Positions 34,501 to 45,093 are shown, counted from the stretch's first letter. The stretch is 64,000 nt of DNA from Agrypnia vestita (GCA_016648135.1 JADDOH010003980.1:54178-118177), one strand, 5' to 3'. Notes: generated by a model not told the origin, from the sequence alone. Translations and numbers: made by a program.

Positions 34501-37500
34501 TTCTCCTCCTCCAGTATATTTTCGATGCAAATCTGTACCGTTTAACCGATCGGATTAAAAATTTGCAAACTTATTCTTCAGGACCAGTCGGGTAATAAAG
34601 GCGACATTTTCCCTTCCTCCTCTAACCCATCCCTTCCCCCAGATATATTTTCTGTACAAATCTACACCACTTCACCGATTGGACCCAAATTTTGAATTCA
34701 TATTCCCGACGGAAAAAATATGCCATATTTCTTCAATAGACATCCTATCCATCCCAGCCTTGATTAAATGAAAACATTGTTTTAATTGGAGGCTTTGCAA
34801 AACAATGGAATACACTCGGGCCTCGTATAACACGTTTATTTGGTTCCAGAAAAACCTCGTGTAATACAAATCCGTGTTATATGAGGTTTGAAGTTCATAC
34901 AAAATTAGGGTTTGCGTTCCAAAAAAAAATCGAAAATAGTTTTTATAAATATTATTTTAAAAAAACTTTAATAACACATATGATATAATTTCTCTTAATC
35001 GTAATCATGTATTTTATATATCGATTTTTTTATAGGCTTCTTTATTACTCTTTTTAATATGTTCATATTAAGTTTATTGATGTAAAAAGCCATATATAAA
35101 TAAATAAATATAATGTAGCATTCATTTATCATCGCTATCACTTGAGTTTTCATCATCGGAGGAGGGCTCTGAATTTCTCGTGGTTTTAGCCTTCAAAAAT
35201 CGGTAATAAGTGATTGTCTGCTTTTAGCGTACAAATCTTTACGTATATCCTTATGTTGTTCCAAAATCTGTTGTAATTCCCTCTTTAATTTCGAACTTCT
35301 TTCCATTATAGGATCTTTCTCAATATTTTTTTTTCTAATTTAATAGTCAATTCCAAGCCCTCATTTATAGTTTTTAATGTAAAACATGTAGCTACCTCGC
35401 TGCAGCTGTTTTCTGAGTTATTAATTGTGGTAGTTTCATTCAAAATTTCGATTAATTATTCTTCGTTCGACGAACGATCCTCCAATATTTCTTGAATATG
35501 ATGGATATCCATGTCATTAAAACCTTCTCCTCCAATACCACGACAAACATTTATTGTCCTTTCTTCTATTGGTGGTAAAACATTTCCTCAGAGACTACTT
35601 CTGGCCACAGCTTTTTCCAACAAGAATTTAAAGTTGATTGTTTTATTTCTTTAGTGGGTGCAGAAACAATATCGACACAAGTTGCTTTCACAAAATTCAC
35701 TACATATTTTATTTATAATATGAGTTCAAAAATATTTTTCAAATAACGAAGGATTTGGCAAGGCTAATAGAATTTATTAGAGAATGTACATCATGTCTCT
35801 GGACTACTAAGGGTTATACTATATACATAATCATTAATATGGAATATGTAAAGTGCATACATACAAACAATAAGCCATAAAAATCTACAGATTATGAATA
35901 AATACGTACTGCATCATTGAATGCCAGAGCGTAACTGAAATATTTCGAAACAAATGAAATTGACAAGTCTCAACATGCCGAGTGAGATCATCATGACGTG
36001 AATGTTCTGTCATGAACGCAATCTACAAATCAAACATATTATTTAATTCATTTATTTTTCTGAAACCGTGTTATAAAAAGCATGTTGTATAAATTTTTTC
36101 CCAATTTATACATCCGTGTTATATAAAATAGTGTTATATAAAACCGTGTTATACGAGGCCCAAGTGTATTTGTTTTCCCCCCACAAATTTATTTTCATCT
36201 TGACCCTTAACCCATGCAACGCTGGGTACAAACAACTAGTACCTCTATAAAATATACATTTAAAAAACAAATAAGGCATAAATTTACCGAAAAAAGTACT
36301 TTTGTATCAAATAATATTGAAATGAGACAATTGGGAACTGTCATAGCCTCTCGAGGACAACAACCCTATCAAAATCTCACAAACATTCAATAACATTCTG
36401 GGACGCACTATGGAACACTTTGAAATGTCAAAAATGCTCCACAAGCCCCTCATAATCTCTTGAAAATTGCACAGGACTCTCGATGCGACCAGGCGGTTAT
36501 CAAAGGATCTAGAAAGCGATGTTACCTATAATTACAAGAGAGAATTAGCAACGGGGCGCAGGGCAGACTGTCCGGTGTATATTCCAGTGATAATAAATAA
36601 GGGAAGTTCCTACCGTGGCGAAAAAAATTTCTATGTGCAAATATAGAATGGAATTTGCTAGAAAGTGATCATAAATCAATATAAGTGTGTGAAATATTTT
36701 AGAAATATTTAGTGACTGTAAATATAAGAACAGTGTTCCGAACAATATAATAGAAAAGTATAATGATGTAATACTTACTTTTCAACTCTCGTCATATTGT
36801 TAAACATGGTGCTAAATTCCTCCATGCCGGTTTGGAAGAATGAAAGGATGACCGAGCAGATGATGCTGTAGACCAGGCTGAACACGAACCCTGGAATCAC
36901 AATGCGCCACGGTCTGGGCAGGCTGCAAAAGTACACAAGTTTTTAAATACATTTTAAATGTTGTATTTTTTGTTTACGATATTAATCTACTGACATTATG
37001 GCATTATAAAACATGCAAAACACATTTTTGTTAGAAAATTATATTGTTCATGGACCATGACACTCACATTTCCTGAAAAGGATTTCGTTTTTTGATGTTA
37101 GCAGAGCTTTGTTCTAGCTGTAGATAAGTACATTTCCTCATCAGACATCTTGTCAGTCAAATAAAATCATTTATAACGACAAATAGCTTCTTTCAAGATT
37201 TACAGGGTGTCTCGAAGCTAGTAGCGAAAACTTCGGAGGAGTCTTCTTCATCCAATTTTGAATAGAAAATATTCTCTACATTTGGGAGAAGTATCGACAG
37301 CTACGGAGATAAGCGAAATCAAGGTTTGCATTTTTTTTTTAATATTTCTGACTTATTTTCTGTAAAACGTTCAACTATTACTACTGTAACTTATACAGAA
37401 TATTAAAAATTCATCTATTTTAATACAAGTCAAATAAAATGATAAAAACCTTTCAAAAAGAATATTTTTCAAATTTCTACAAAATTTTAATAATTTTGCA

Positions 37501-40500
37501 AAATGCGAAGCCGCGCGGGCACAGCTAGTTATAGCTAAATTGCTGTCGTTGAATCCACTGTGTTTAATCTCTGACTGAGACGCAATCAACCAAGGAGATG
37601 TTTCCCCTTGGCCACAGTGATTTTCCATCTGAAGAGAAGTGTTCCTCTTTTTTCACCACTTTATCACACAAAGCACATTTAATCTTTTATATGGATCTGA
37701 AGGGGATATTTCCTTTGTCGCAAATATCACCAAAATGATTTATAAAACATTAGAAATGAAAGAGATGCTTCTCCTTTCATCATTTTATTGTATTGTCAAA
37801 CCACAGAAGAAAAACGTAAACTTAAAAACAAATGCACGACAAGATGCCACATTCCTGCTTCAAGCATCTACAGATGTCGCCCTCGGGCGCGCTAATAACA
37901 ATTACTGACAAACAATGCAAATGGTTTTTAACGTTTGCATTGTTTTTGGTTTTTAACATTTGGACCCAAAGAGTTCGCTCGAACACACTACAAATTTGTT
38001 GTCATCTTATCCTACTACTACTAAGTTGTAAACCTAATAACACATTATAATTTAATTATTATAAACAAAAAAAAAATTAACAGTGTTCTTTATACTCACC
38101 TAGGGCACATGACGAAGAAAGTAATCCAAACAATTGCAAAAATTATGGACATGATTGGGTTGAAAAACGAGAATACGCAGACTGAGGAATCTGCCCACTG
38201 GGACTTTATAAAATCTACTGGGACTTCTGTAAAACAAAACATTAAAATATCATTTCAATGCAAGTGCAAAAAATATGAATTACAATCAATTAATAAAAAT
38301 AAAATTGTATTTTATAAAAGTGTGTGTCGTGTGATCCTTGGTAATCAAATAAAAGCTTTTAGGGAAGGTTTGAAGTTTGTGTAATAAGAGTGTTAAACTC
38401 CGGGAGCACGTAAAGATGTGCAGGTTACAGTTATACGTAAAGTAAATGAGGAACACAGAAGCTAATGACGCGTAATTAAGGTACACTTAATTTTATGGGA
38501 AACGCTCGACTGGTGTGATGTCGACTTCTGCCTGACATTTTTTGTTCCTGAGCTTGTAAATTTTGAAAATACCAAACTAAATACTTTTAAAAAGTATAAT
38601 GTCTTCATAAATACGTTGTGCTTTATTAAAAAAAGACAATTTTACTTAAGAGACTCGGTTTGGAAAAAACTTAAAAAATATAATGCCTATTGTAAAAATA
38701 TGTTTTGTTTACAAGGAAATTTAATTATACAAGAATAAATGCTGAAACTGCATTTTAAATGTGTCTGAAATATACGCGAGCGGGGACATACTTCCGCTGT
38801 GTCCCAATCCAATCTCTGTACAATTTTACACTCTTAAAGAACAGGCTTTTTCATATCTAGAACACAGTCTCCTTCTAAATGTTCCTGCCGTTAAGCAATG
38901 CTTTTCAATGTTCTTTCCATTGCAGGAAGCTGTATTCAGTCACTCTCCATGAAGCTATTTATAGTCGTTCCACTTCCACTTGTTACCCCCAAAGACGGTT
39001 CTTCATGTCTTTCTCGATTTTGGGGAACAGAAAAAAGTAAGAGAGGACCAGATCGGGCCAGGGCGGGTCTTCCAACATATTCATTAGATTTTTGGTGAAA
39101 ATGCTCTTCATGACATGATTCTACGCGCTGAAGTATGGAACATCCAGCTTGCGACAAGTTTACAGCATTATATAATAAAAAGGAAATGGTAACCGCGTCT
39201 GGGTTTGTTTAAGTTTCTATCAAAACTGCTTTGATTATTATAATGAAAACATTGGTGAATGTTTTACAATGCGTGGGTATGATTCAAGAAGCTCATTAAT
39301 TATTATTGTAACAACATATATATTCTGAGAATATAATTACTGGATTTTGTCCACAGAGGGAATGATTATTAATTAAGATAAATTATAAAAGTCTCACAGA
39401 GTCAAAAAAATATGAGAATATAAATTAAATATAGAGATTTCAATTACCAGCTGCTAAATCCATGTATACTAACTATTTCACGAGAAGGACTACAAATATC
39501 TCTAGCATAAGTCCCTTGAAGTATACTATTAGTATAGTAAAAGATTTTCAGATTTAGAATATACAACGCAACTTTCAAAAATTTTATAATCTGTGGATGT
39601 TCTTACGATGGAATTGGTGAACTGTGTATTGTTGCATTGTATAGAGTGATCACTTAAGTCAGCTCACACAGGTCGTAAACCCTGGGTCATCCTACAAAAA
39701 GACTTGCGTACACGTTTCTCATATAAATAGTTTTGTCAAAAATTTATGTTAATTAATTTGTAATTATAATTATTTTTTTTGAATTATAATACAACTTTGT
39801 GTTTATACATTTAAACGATTACCTATATAAAATAACTATTTTAACATTGGCAAAACAAAAAAAAAATCAAATTCATAAGGTAGTTGGTTACAGGGCTTCA
39901 AACTGTTATTTTAACAATAAATGTTCGTTTCCAGGTTTCATCTGGAAAAAAATTTTTTTTTTTCGGTATTCAGTTTTTGGTCACATTTTATATCAACGAA
40001 AAATCGAAGCCCTGGTTATAGAATGTCATACAACCATAACAAAGATCCACCAACACTTACGGGATTTCTGAAAAATATGAATGTCCGTCGAGTTCAATGA
40101 GCGCTCAGTTACATTTTGATAAACCATTAATTTTGGGTATAGAACGCAGTTTGTGTCAAAGATGTCCGTCAGTAATTGGATGAAGAGCTCGCAGAGGAAG
40201 GAGAACACTGCACACGATGCAAAGAAAAAAATCTGTAAACCTAAAACAAAACATCTTTTGTAATGAATTTCTGAGATCATTTAAAAAAAATTATATTTGC
40301 ACTGTAATTTTAAAAAGCAAAAATAAACAGGATGTACATATTTGGGATAAACATTAAAAACTCAATTTATTGCATTCTACTGCATAAACTCTAGTACTTT
40401 GCAATATATATGTATTTGAAGTATAAAAGTATGTATTCATTGCTCTCGATTTAGATTATCACACAATCAGCGAATTCTTCAATGTTTATCATTAAATCCA

Positions 40501-42666
40501 ATCGTAAGATGACGACTTTCATCAAGTACTTACCTACCTAAGATACCTACTGAGTTCTGTTTTTTTTTCTAGTTTTAACTCACCTTGCAAACTCTTCTTA
40601 CTAAACGTTATTTTGTCACCATTCTGGACACTCTTGAAAGGCAAAAACTTTTGCCTTCAAAAATACACACATACCATTGTATCTCTCAATAAAAATGATA
40701 AGCAGAAGCAAAAAGAACACCAAATACTAGTCTTGACCTAACAATTTTCACTTATTAAAATTATTTACAATTCATTATGCTAGGTGTTTCATTGTAACTA
40801 CATATATCTTCCACTATTCCAACTCGCCATGTTTATCTGTGTATTTCCAATTTTCATTAGATCTATGCTTTGAGCATCGGAATCATTTATATAGATAGAT
40901 CTTTATTCACTTTACATTATTTTATAATAATAATAACGTTGAATAATTTATATAGAACAATGTTTATAAGTGTTTTGCCTCAAGGACAAAATTTACATTT
41001 ACGAATTTGTCAAAAGGTGCATTTTGAGTCTCTTTAAATAACGTCACTGATTTTACACCTCTTTATTTCATAGTTGGGCATTCAAGTCATCCTAGATATT
41101 ATCTTTTAATAATCACATTTCCACTACATTCAGGCTGCAGGTAACCCCCGTTCATGGCGAATCCGGCGAGTGTGGATTTGTTAGATGATGATCTTTTTTT
41201 TTAATATGGAACAGTTTAAAATTTATTTCTGCCCAGCAATAAAAAAAAAATGTTGGACAATGCGCCGTAACATCTGTGCACTAATATTCCCATTGAAGTG
41301 GTATTCTTAGCTCAGAATACCATTTCCAACTTACAGCCTATGGATCAAGGCCCGGGACCCTAAGCTTATTAATTAACAAAAACGAGGCGCCAACTTATTG
41401 GATAAACAGATGGAGATGATAGAGATGCCACTCGGGTTTAGTGAAAGCTATCAGAAACAGAATGAAGCCACCGAGTTGTATAGGAAAGATGTTTGTAAAA
41501 GGCTGTTTAGAGAAATTGTGGATGATCACATCAATTATGAAAATGATACCATTCAAAATGTCACTGAAGAGACTAGCCTTATAACTTATAACCATTTATG
41601 GTGGCATCGACGGTGTTGACGTAGACGATCTTTTTTTAATTTTTTTAAATCACATTGAGAACCCTTAACGAATGAAGAGATGGCAGGAAATGAACTGCCA
41701 TACTGTGACCCATTAACCTGATCCGTTTGTGCAAAAGTTGTATATATTTAAATCATTTAAAATCTTCTTTCCTCTTCACAATCAATGCATGGAGTTGTTA
41801 GAAGATTACAAGCAAACGAGTGTGGTTACACGGATTATTTGACATTACACAGATTATTTGACGATTATTGACAAATTTTGCACAATAAATATAGAGGTCC
41901 AACAAGGGTCTATATGTTTTTTACGACGTGGAAAAAAATGAATGAATTATGTAACGTATTACATTTCTTTTGTTATAAATACCTAGTATTTGTTTTATTG
42001 ATAACGTTTTTTTGAATTTTAAAATGATATTTTTACTCCCCCCTTGATTGTGAATTTTCACTTATCGCGACCATGTCCAGAACGTACCCCACGCGATCTA
42101 CGGAGGTCACCTGTACTGTCAAACACGCTCTGCCAATGCAAGTTTAGCTGACAAAAGACAATACTATACTACTATAATACTATACACTAAGTCTTTAATA
42201 TCGATTGCTAGGCATGATTCCTTTAAGGTACGTATACTGATAATGGAATAGAGATGATAGTTTCCTATATTACGAGCTTCTGCCTTTCATTTTAACTTAT
42301 TACTCTCACCTCAATACATTCACTTGGCCTCCCAATCTGAATAAACTTACTTTCTAAATACAGAAAATATGGATTGGTTTGATATCATGCACCAAGTATT
42401 TCTAATCTGTGAAGAACAATGGGTAATCAAAGCAAAGAAACATGGGTAATCCTTGAAATATTATATATATATATACAATAAATCCATTATTATATCCTAT
42501 AATTTTCTTGTGTATTCCATAAATCATAACAATTATATTAAACTATCAAATGGCCATGTTACATGAAATTCTTAATTTAAAATAAAATCTTACCGAGCCA
42601 CACTCCATTTATCTCAGAACTACTTCGTTCCACCAATCTATGATAGTCATACAAAAGCTGCTTCAT
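25160..42666 (-). CDS. Four-transmembrane protein of unknown function, complete
   Basis: Six coding exons on the minus strand join in frame: 42666-42594, 40240-40061, 38226-38100, 36922-36779, 30775-30607 and 25552-25160, giving 361 aa. ATG is at 42666-42664. Four hydrophobic segments lie at about residues 23-48 (GLQIFFFASCAVFSFLCELF), 101-125, 134-156 and 192-217. Possible N-glycosylation sites N67 (NVT), N74 (NST) and N169 (NMT) fall in loops 1-2 and 3-4, so those loops should face outside, with both ends in the cytoplasm. The 140-residue tail is charged and Ser/Pro-rich. C56 and C101 could form a loop disulfide. The layout faintly recalls the TMEM179 family, but I do not recognise the protein. 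AATAAA (25158-25153) directly follows the stop. All junctions are GT-AG with matching phases (1,1,2,2,0). Confidence 0.85.
25647..25715. mobile_element. Solo end of a pogo-like element
   Basis: caatagactctagattatccgg resembles the pogo-family terminal pattern CAGTAGACTCTxxATTATCCGG. Similar solo ends occur near 47968 and, inverted, near 56895. No partner end was found. Confidence 0.4.
26010..26545 (+). mobile_element. Non-LTR retrotransposon relic (reverse transcriptase C-terminal region)
   Basis: Plus-strand frames encode LSKEARLAVHNGVLVAILMY, then KGVLRWFGHVERMNEERMVK and EGNRNRGRPRKTWHHQ. This is the well-known RT-downstream block LRWxGHVxRMxxxRxxKxxxxxxxxGxRxRGRPxxxW of RTE/CR1-like elements. 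At least one frameshift separates the two parts. A minus-strand relative lies at 45094-45594. It sits in intron 5 of the tetraspan gene, antisense to it. Confidence 0.8.
26543..26655. repeat. Low-complexity GTTA/TTTAG tail
   Basis: gttagttagttagttttagtttaccttag-type repeats follow directly on the retroelement coding relic. Short tandem tails at the 3' end are usual for several non-LTR clades. Confidence 0.7.
26656..27057. other. Intron of tetraspan gene, nothing recognised
   Basis: AT-rich. No feature supported. Confidence 0.45.
27058..27571. mobile_element. pogo-like MITE
   Basis: The left end tagtaaaaccccattaatta and the right end cccttgaagagttcctactg correspond to the copies at 7381 and 53253. 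The internal lines ccccaaaatgttaatttc and aaactccggtaattcg are shared. About 510 bp, noncoding. Confidence 0.7.
27732..28481 (-). mobile_element. Non-autonomous Helitron, copy 1
   Basis: On the minus strand the element starts TCTATACCTATAAAACTC at 28481 and ends with a GC-rich segment (acccgtgtaacgccgt) and CTAG at 27735-27732, inserted between A and T. TC...CTAG ends, no target duplication and an A|T insertion site are Helitron features. The middle is a tandem array of a 128-bp unit. No Rep/helicase coding sequence. Confidence 0.75.
27789..28430. repeat. Helitron minisatellite, about 128-bp unit, five copies
   Basis: gatttgcatcgaaaatatgtc-type starts recur at about 27789, 27919, 28042, 28171, 28300 and 28428. 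Each unit holds a purine-rich aggggaaggggtaagagaat tract and a gttacccaccgagtc tract. The same units occur in the Helitrons at 32036 and 34231. Confidence 0.85.
28775..28975 (-). mobile_element. Partial piggyBac-like element (family of 32391 and 58120)
   Basis: Read on the minus strand this stretch matches the right ends of the larger copies: gttcagtttattacttttat, agaacaaaggttctatc, and a cgaaatatgcatttgca-like end. It is truncated and diverged. Confidence 0.5.
28976..29869. other. Intron of tetraspan gene, nothing assigned
   Basis: About 29540-29720 is less AT-rich and contains gatcgcttccgcc and an inverse ggaagcgat, but no exon or RNA gene could be supported. Confidence 0.4.
29870..30517 (+). 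mobile_element. PIF/Harbinger-type element 3
   Basis: The ends agtcacgtattcactagggg and the inverse of ctagtgaatacgtggct are flanked by TAC on both sides. It encodes the same transposase N-terminal remnant as element 1 (FVNFIRMTTTDFENLLQMIG). Its right end is 89 bases from exon 5 of the tetraspan gene, on the donor side. Confidence 0.8.
30607..30775 (-). CDS. Tetraspan gene exon 5 (fourth membrane segment)
   Basis: Acceptor atatttcag, donor AAG|GTGAGT. Encodes residues 175-231, with EIYVTGSVISAWLYTVFWIC leading into a 26-residue hydrophobic segment and VQVEMIK. It restores phase 0 for exon 6. Confidence 0.85.
30776..31260. other. Intron of tetraspan gene, nothing assigned
   Basis: No exon is supported; open frames on the minus strand here lack splice support and known motifs. 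Confidence 0.4.
31261..31795. repeat. Tandem duplication, about 268-bp unit
   Basis: cccttaatgatttacat begins at 31261 and about 31529. Both units continue through ttcatagaatatgtatggcg, attgaccaaatac, aaaatgcgtatgtagata and gcacatacattttctttact. They differ by scattered substitutions and small indels, so the duplication is older than the one at 18839. Confidence 0.9.
32036..34135 (+). mobile_element. Non-autonomous Helitron, copy 2, split by a piggyBac-like element
   Basis: Starts TCTATACCTATAAAACTC at 32036 and ends acccgtgcaacgccgggtac, then gctag at 34135, between A and T. Minisatellite units are present on both sides of the inserted element at 32391-33833. No coding sequence. Confidence 0.8.
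32391..33833. mobile_element. piggyBac-like non-autonomous element nested in a Helitron
   Basis: TTAA at 32387-32390 and 33834-33837 flanks ends ggtggttcat and the inverse of aatgtaccgcc. It is related over much of its length to 58120-59589 (catcgatagatcatg, acaatatatcgtttaaaatc, cctacgtacggattctag). It has no intact transposase; at 1.4 kb it is too large for a typical MITE and may be an internally rearranged derivative. Confidence 0.75.
34231..36239 (+). mobile_element. Non-autonomous Helitron, copy 3, split by a Tigger element
   Basis: Starts TCTATATCTATAAAACTC at 34231 and ends cccatgcaacgctgggtac, then aactag at 36239. Three minisatellite-type units (about 34250-34720) precede the nested element at 34813-36166, and the Helitron 3' end resumes after it. 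Confidence 0.8.
34813..36166 (-). mobile_element. Tigger/pogo element nested in a Helitron
   Basis: The inverted ends CACTCGGGCCTCGTATAACAC and CACTTGGGCCTCGTATAACAC are flanked by TA. Minus-strand frames encode NFVKATCVDIVSAPTKEIKQ, then TLNSCWKKLWPE, the hallmark of Tigger/jerky transposases, and a serine/aspartate-rich end (SEPSSDDENSSDSDD). Frames are broken and much of the catalytic core is missing. Confidence 0.8.
36240..36778. other. Intron of tetraspan gene with a dispersed repeat
   Basis: About 36660-36745 (ttagtgactgtaaatataag, aacagtgtt) is similar to 58060-58110 (ttagtgattgtgaatttaag, aacagtatt), so an unnamed repeat ends here. No exon. Confidence 0.45.
36779..36922 (-). CDS. Tetraspan gene exon 4 (third membrane segment)
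   Basis: Acceptor acttttgcag, donor AA|GTAAGT. Encodes LPRPWRIVIPGFVFSLVYSI, the rest of a hydrophobic segment, and QTGMEEFSTMFNNMTRVE (residues 127-174). Confidence 0.87.
37320..37528 (+). mobile_element. Helitron 3' end (fragment)
   Basis: aatgcgaagccgcgcgggcac, then agctag at 37528, followed by T, has the GC-rich hairpin plus CTAG end of Helitrons of a different subfamily from the three above. The left boundary is uncertain. Confidence 0.5.
37529..38099. other. Intron of tetraspan gene; possible decayed zinc-finger fragment
   Basis: The minus strand near 37690-37600 reads IKCALCDKVVKKEEHFSSDG, a short Cys-x2-Cys run without further fingers. This is too little to call a gene. Confidence 0.3.
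38100..38226 (-). CDS. Tetraspan gene exon 3 (second membrane segment)
   Basis: Acceptor ttgttttacag, donor AG|GTGAGT. Encodes VPVDFIKSQWADSSVCVFSF, then a hydrophobic run ending FFVMCP (residues 85-126). Confidence 0.87.
38227..38819. other. Intron of tetraspan gene, nothing recognised
   Basis: AT-rich. No feature supported. Confidence 0.4.
38820..39170 (-). mobile_element. Degenerate mariner transposase fragment
   Basis: The minus strand near 39070-38990 reads WPDLVLSYFFLFPKIEKDMK, matching the mariner C-terminal motif SPDLAPCDFxLFPKLKxxLK with the last catalytic Asp changed. Stops and frameshifts surround it. It is not closely related to the intact mariner at 49911. Confidence 0.55.
39171..40060. 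other. Intron of tetraspan gene, nothing recognised
   Basis: No exon or repeat pair supported. Confidence 0.4.
40061..40240 (-). CDS. Tetraspan gene exon 2 (first membrane segment and glycosylated loop)
   Basis: Acceptor ttttgttttag, donor C|GTAAGT. Encodes LQIFFFASCAVFSFLCELFI, then a loop with NVT and NST sites (residues 25-84). Confidence 0.87.
40241..41130. other. Intron of tetraspan gene, nothing recognised
   Basis: No supported feature. Confidence 0.4.
41131..42117 (+). mobile_element. Tigger-like element relic
   Basis: The plus strand from about 41250 reads MLDNAP, a stop, then IPIEVVFLAQNTISNLQPMD. This is the Tigger/jerky catalytic block LLDNAPxHP...EVxFLPPNTTSLxQPMDQG. The imperfect ends caggtaacccccgttcat and the inverse of ggaggtcacctgtactg bracket the region. 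At least one stop disrupts the frame. Confidence 0.7.
42594..42666 (-). CDS. Tetraspan gene exon 1 (start codon)
   Basis: ATG at 42666-42664 opens MKQLLYDYHRLVERSSSEIN, then GVWL; donor CTCG|GTAAGA. The sequence ttaacatttccag 12 bases before the ATG looks like an acceptor, so a noncoding upstream exon is likely. Confidence 0.8.
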
Positions 42667-43640
42667 CTCGGAGGTTGGCTGGAAATGTTAATCACCTTGC
42701 GCAATGTTAACTTAAAAACGCGTGTGCGGACGCGTCGCGTATTCTTAACATGTAAATAGTTAAATTTAGATTAAATTTATCTACAGGTCGTTATCGGTTT
42801 CGTTTGACAGGCGTGTGGGTAAACAAAATAAAAATATTCGAAACACAAGTAACTCAGCGCTGCACTAAACGTAGCGCTCGTTTTTCGATGACATCATCGT
42901 CAGCCCTTTAAAAATATGATGTCATTGTTTATGTTTAATTAATATTGCGGCGTTTTGATAGACACAAAACACCACGCAGAAATAATCCTCCGAGTGCACA
43001 CTGATAATATTAATAATTGTAATACGTGATTAAAATAATTAATTATTTTATTTAATTAACATCGGCAAGCATACTAGAACAAGAACACAGTTGTTACATG
43101 TAATGATCCATATGATATATAGTTGGCAACTATCCTTTTAATTATAAAAACATTGAATATTATTTTAATTTCTACGAATCTAAAACATGCGCGTGCCCTT
43201 TCGACAAAAAGAAAACGCTCAGACCGTATTGGGACATGCGCAATTGTTTTGTTTTGCTTCGCGTTGCCATGACAACGTGACAAATGTCAACCAATAAGCG
43301 CATTCCATGCGCATTCGTTGTTTCGCTGATTTTATCAGTAGGGTTGTCAAATACATATCTCATATATATTTATTTGTGAAAAACCTAAATTTAACTCCTT
43401 ATAGCATATTGAAAAAAACTCCTTTATATACAATGCAAAGCAATGCCTACTATTCCCCCCGAGGGGAATGTAGTTTTTTCCTGTTAATTCCTGAAGACAT
43501 TTGGTGCTATTTTCTCTTACCAAACTATTTATTATTGGATATAAAATAAAAAAAAATTTAAATAATTAATAAGAACAAACATTTATTATAAGAAATATAT
43601 AAAACAATGATAAATGTATTATACATTTTTTTATAATTGG
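42667..43640 (-). promoter_or_regulatory. Upstream region of the tetraspan gene
   Basis: Contains CpG-containing patches unusual for the window (42720-42750, 42860-42900, 43190-43330), a CCAAT at 43290 and tgacatcatcgtca near 42890. A promoter or 5' UTR exon is plausible here, but nothing fixes the start site. Confidence 0.3.
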
Positions 43641-44590
43641 CGACACTACACTTCTTCTTCTACCCCATTATCCTATTGGGTCGGGGTCCCTGCACCGCAT
43701 AGGAAGTTCCAACTCTTCCCATCTTGGGCTTAGCTCTCCACGTCAGCCCAATTTAGTTGCGACCTCGCTTCGTAGCAGTCCTTCAATTGTTTCCGCAAGT
43801 TTCTCCTAGGACGGCCCCTTGGTTTTCTGCCTTCTGGTCTTACCTGGCAGTATATCTGCCAGCATCCGCAAGATATGTCCCAGCCATCGCAGCTGAGATT
43901 TCTCGATAAATGTCAATAAGGGTTCCGCTTCAAGACGTTCTCATATTTGCGTATTTCTGATTCTATCCTTTCTGGTAACTCTCACTATTCCTCGTAGAAA
44001 TCCCATCTCGGCGGCCTATAGCCTTGAGCGAGTTCTTTCGGTCAAAATCCAGTGCTTGTGGCCGTACACTAGGGTTGGCCTGAAAACTGATTTAAATACT
44101 GCCAACTTTACTCGCTGGCTGAGCTGGGCTTTTCTATGTACGGGATAATACAGGGCTTGGGCTACCTGGCTTGCGGCTCCTATCCTCCTATCCAACTTAC
44201 CTTCATGCTTTCCATCCTGAGATGTTATTACACCGAGGTATTTGAAATTGTTTACCTGTTTTGCACGCCTATTCTGGCACATTATATTACATTGCTCTTC
44301 GCTTCTGCCAATCACCATGATTTCGGATTTATCCGCGTTCAGCCTTATCCCTGCGCGATTTGTTTCTTCGTCAAATTTGTCTACGGCTTTTTGTAACTCC
44401 TAAGGCGACGTCATTTGAAAATAACAGTCTCCCCACCTCCACTTCCCCGATGTTCCCCCCATTATGGGCAATACTGTTTCGACTGATCTTGTCCATAAAT
44501 ACCATGAATAAGATAGGCGACATTAGACAACCTTGTCTGAGCTCTATTTTGATAGCGAATTCACTTGATTTTTGACCTGTGACACTACAT
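43640..44590 (-). mobile_element. Non-LTR retrotransposon relic (reverse transcriptase, 3' part)
   Basis: Minus-strand pieces read FMDKISRNSIAHNGGN, then NNFKYLGVITSQDGKHEGKL, AVFKSVFRPTLVYG and PEGRKPRGRPRRNLRKQL. This is the order of late RT motifs (FKYLGxxI, LY.S.FxP.LLYGxExW, KxPRGRPRxxW) in RTE-like elements. Several frameshifts and stops are present. Confidence 0.8.
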
Positions 44591-45093
44591 ATTCTCGCAA
44601 ATTGTCAACGACTGGGAAAACACCTTTACTTAAGGGAATGATTCTTTATTCAGTTTAAAAGACTTCCATATCTCATTAACATCATTTTGAATTCTCGCTG
44701 GAAAAACATTTCCGATAAGCCTCGTTAAGGTTATTGTATAGCATCATTACTAAAGTTCACTTTAACGGAAGAAAATTAAAATTATTTTTTCACTAGCGGG
44801 CAGTCCCATGTATAAGCGAAGACTTGTATTTTTTATTAAAAAAATGAGCATAGTAAGCGGGTGCCTAAAGCTTGCTTCATACGTAACTATATATCGCTAT
44901 CATTTATTGGTGCAAACCAATCTGCGCAGATTTGTCGATCGCAAATTCTGTACCGTTTTAATTGTGCCAAATAAAATAAATAAAAGTATTACGTAGCTCG
45001 ACAATGACCCTCCTCCCCTCTTGATCAGACCGCGTAGCTTATGGACGCTCCCTAAGAAATTAGGTCGTCAATTTTCTTAATACATATGTATTT

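Noticed and set aside
36545..36745. Minus-strand open frame of 66 aa beside tetraspan exon 4
   Set aside because: It lies downstream of the exon 4 donor, and its phase does not fit the gene.
25552..36779. Direct splice of tetraspan exon 4 to exon 6
   Set aside because: It would shift the frame and hit a stop after seven codons; exon 5 at 30775-30607 restores the frame exactly.
37600..37710. Possible zinc-finger exon (CALCDK)
   Set aside because: A single Cys-x2-Cys pair without partner ligands or splice signals; a decayed fragment at best.
43172..43363. Minus-strand frame suggesting a peptide upstream of the tetraspan gene
   Set aside because: No recognisable motif; more likely promoter or 5' UTR sequence with CpG content.
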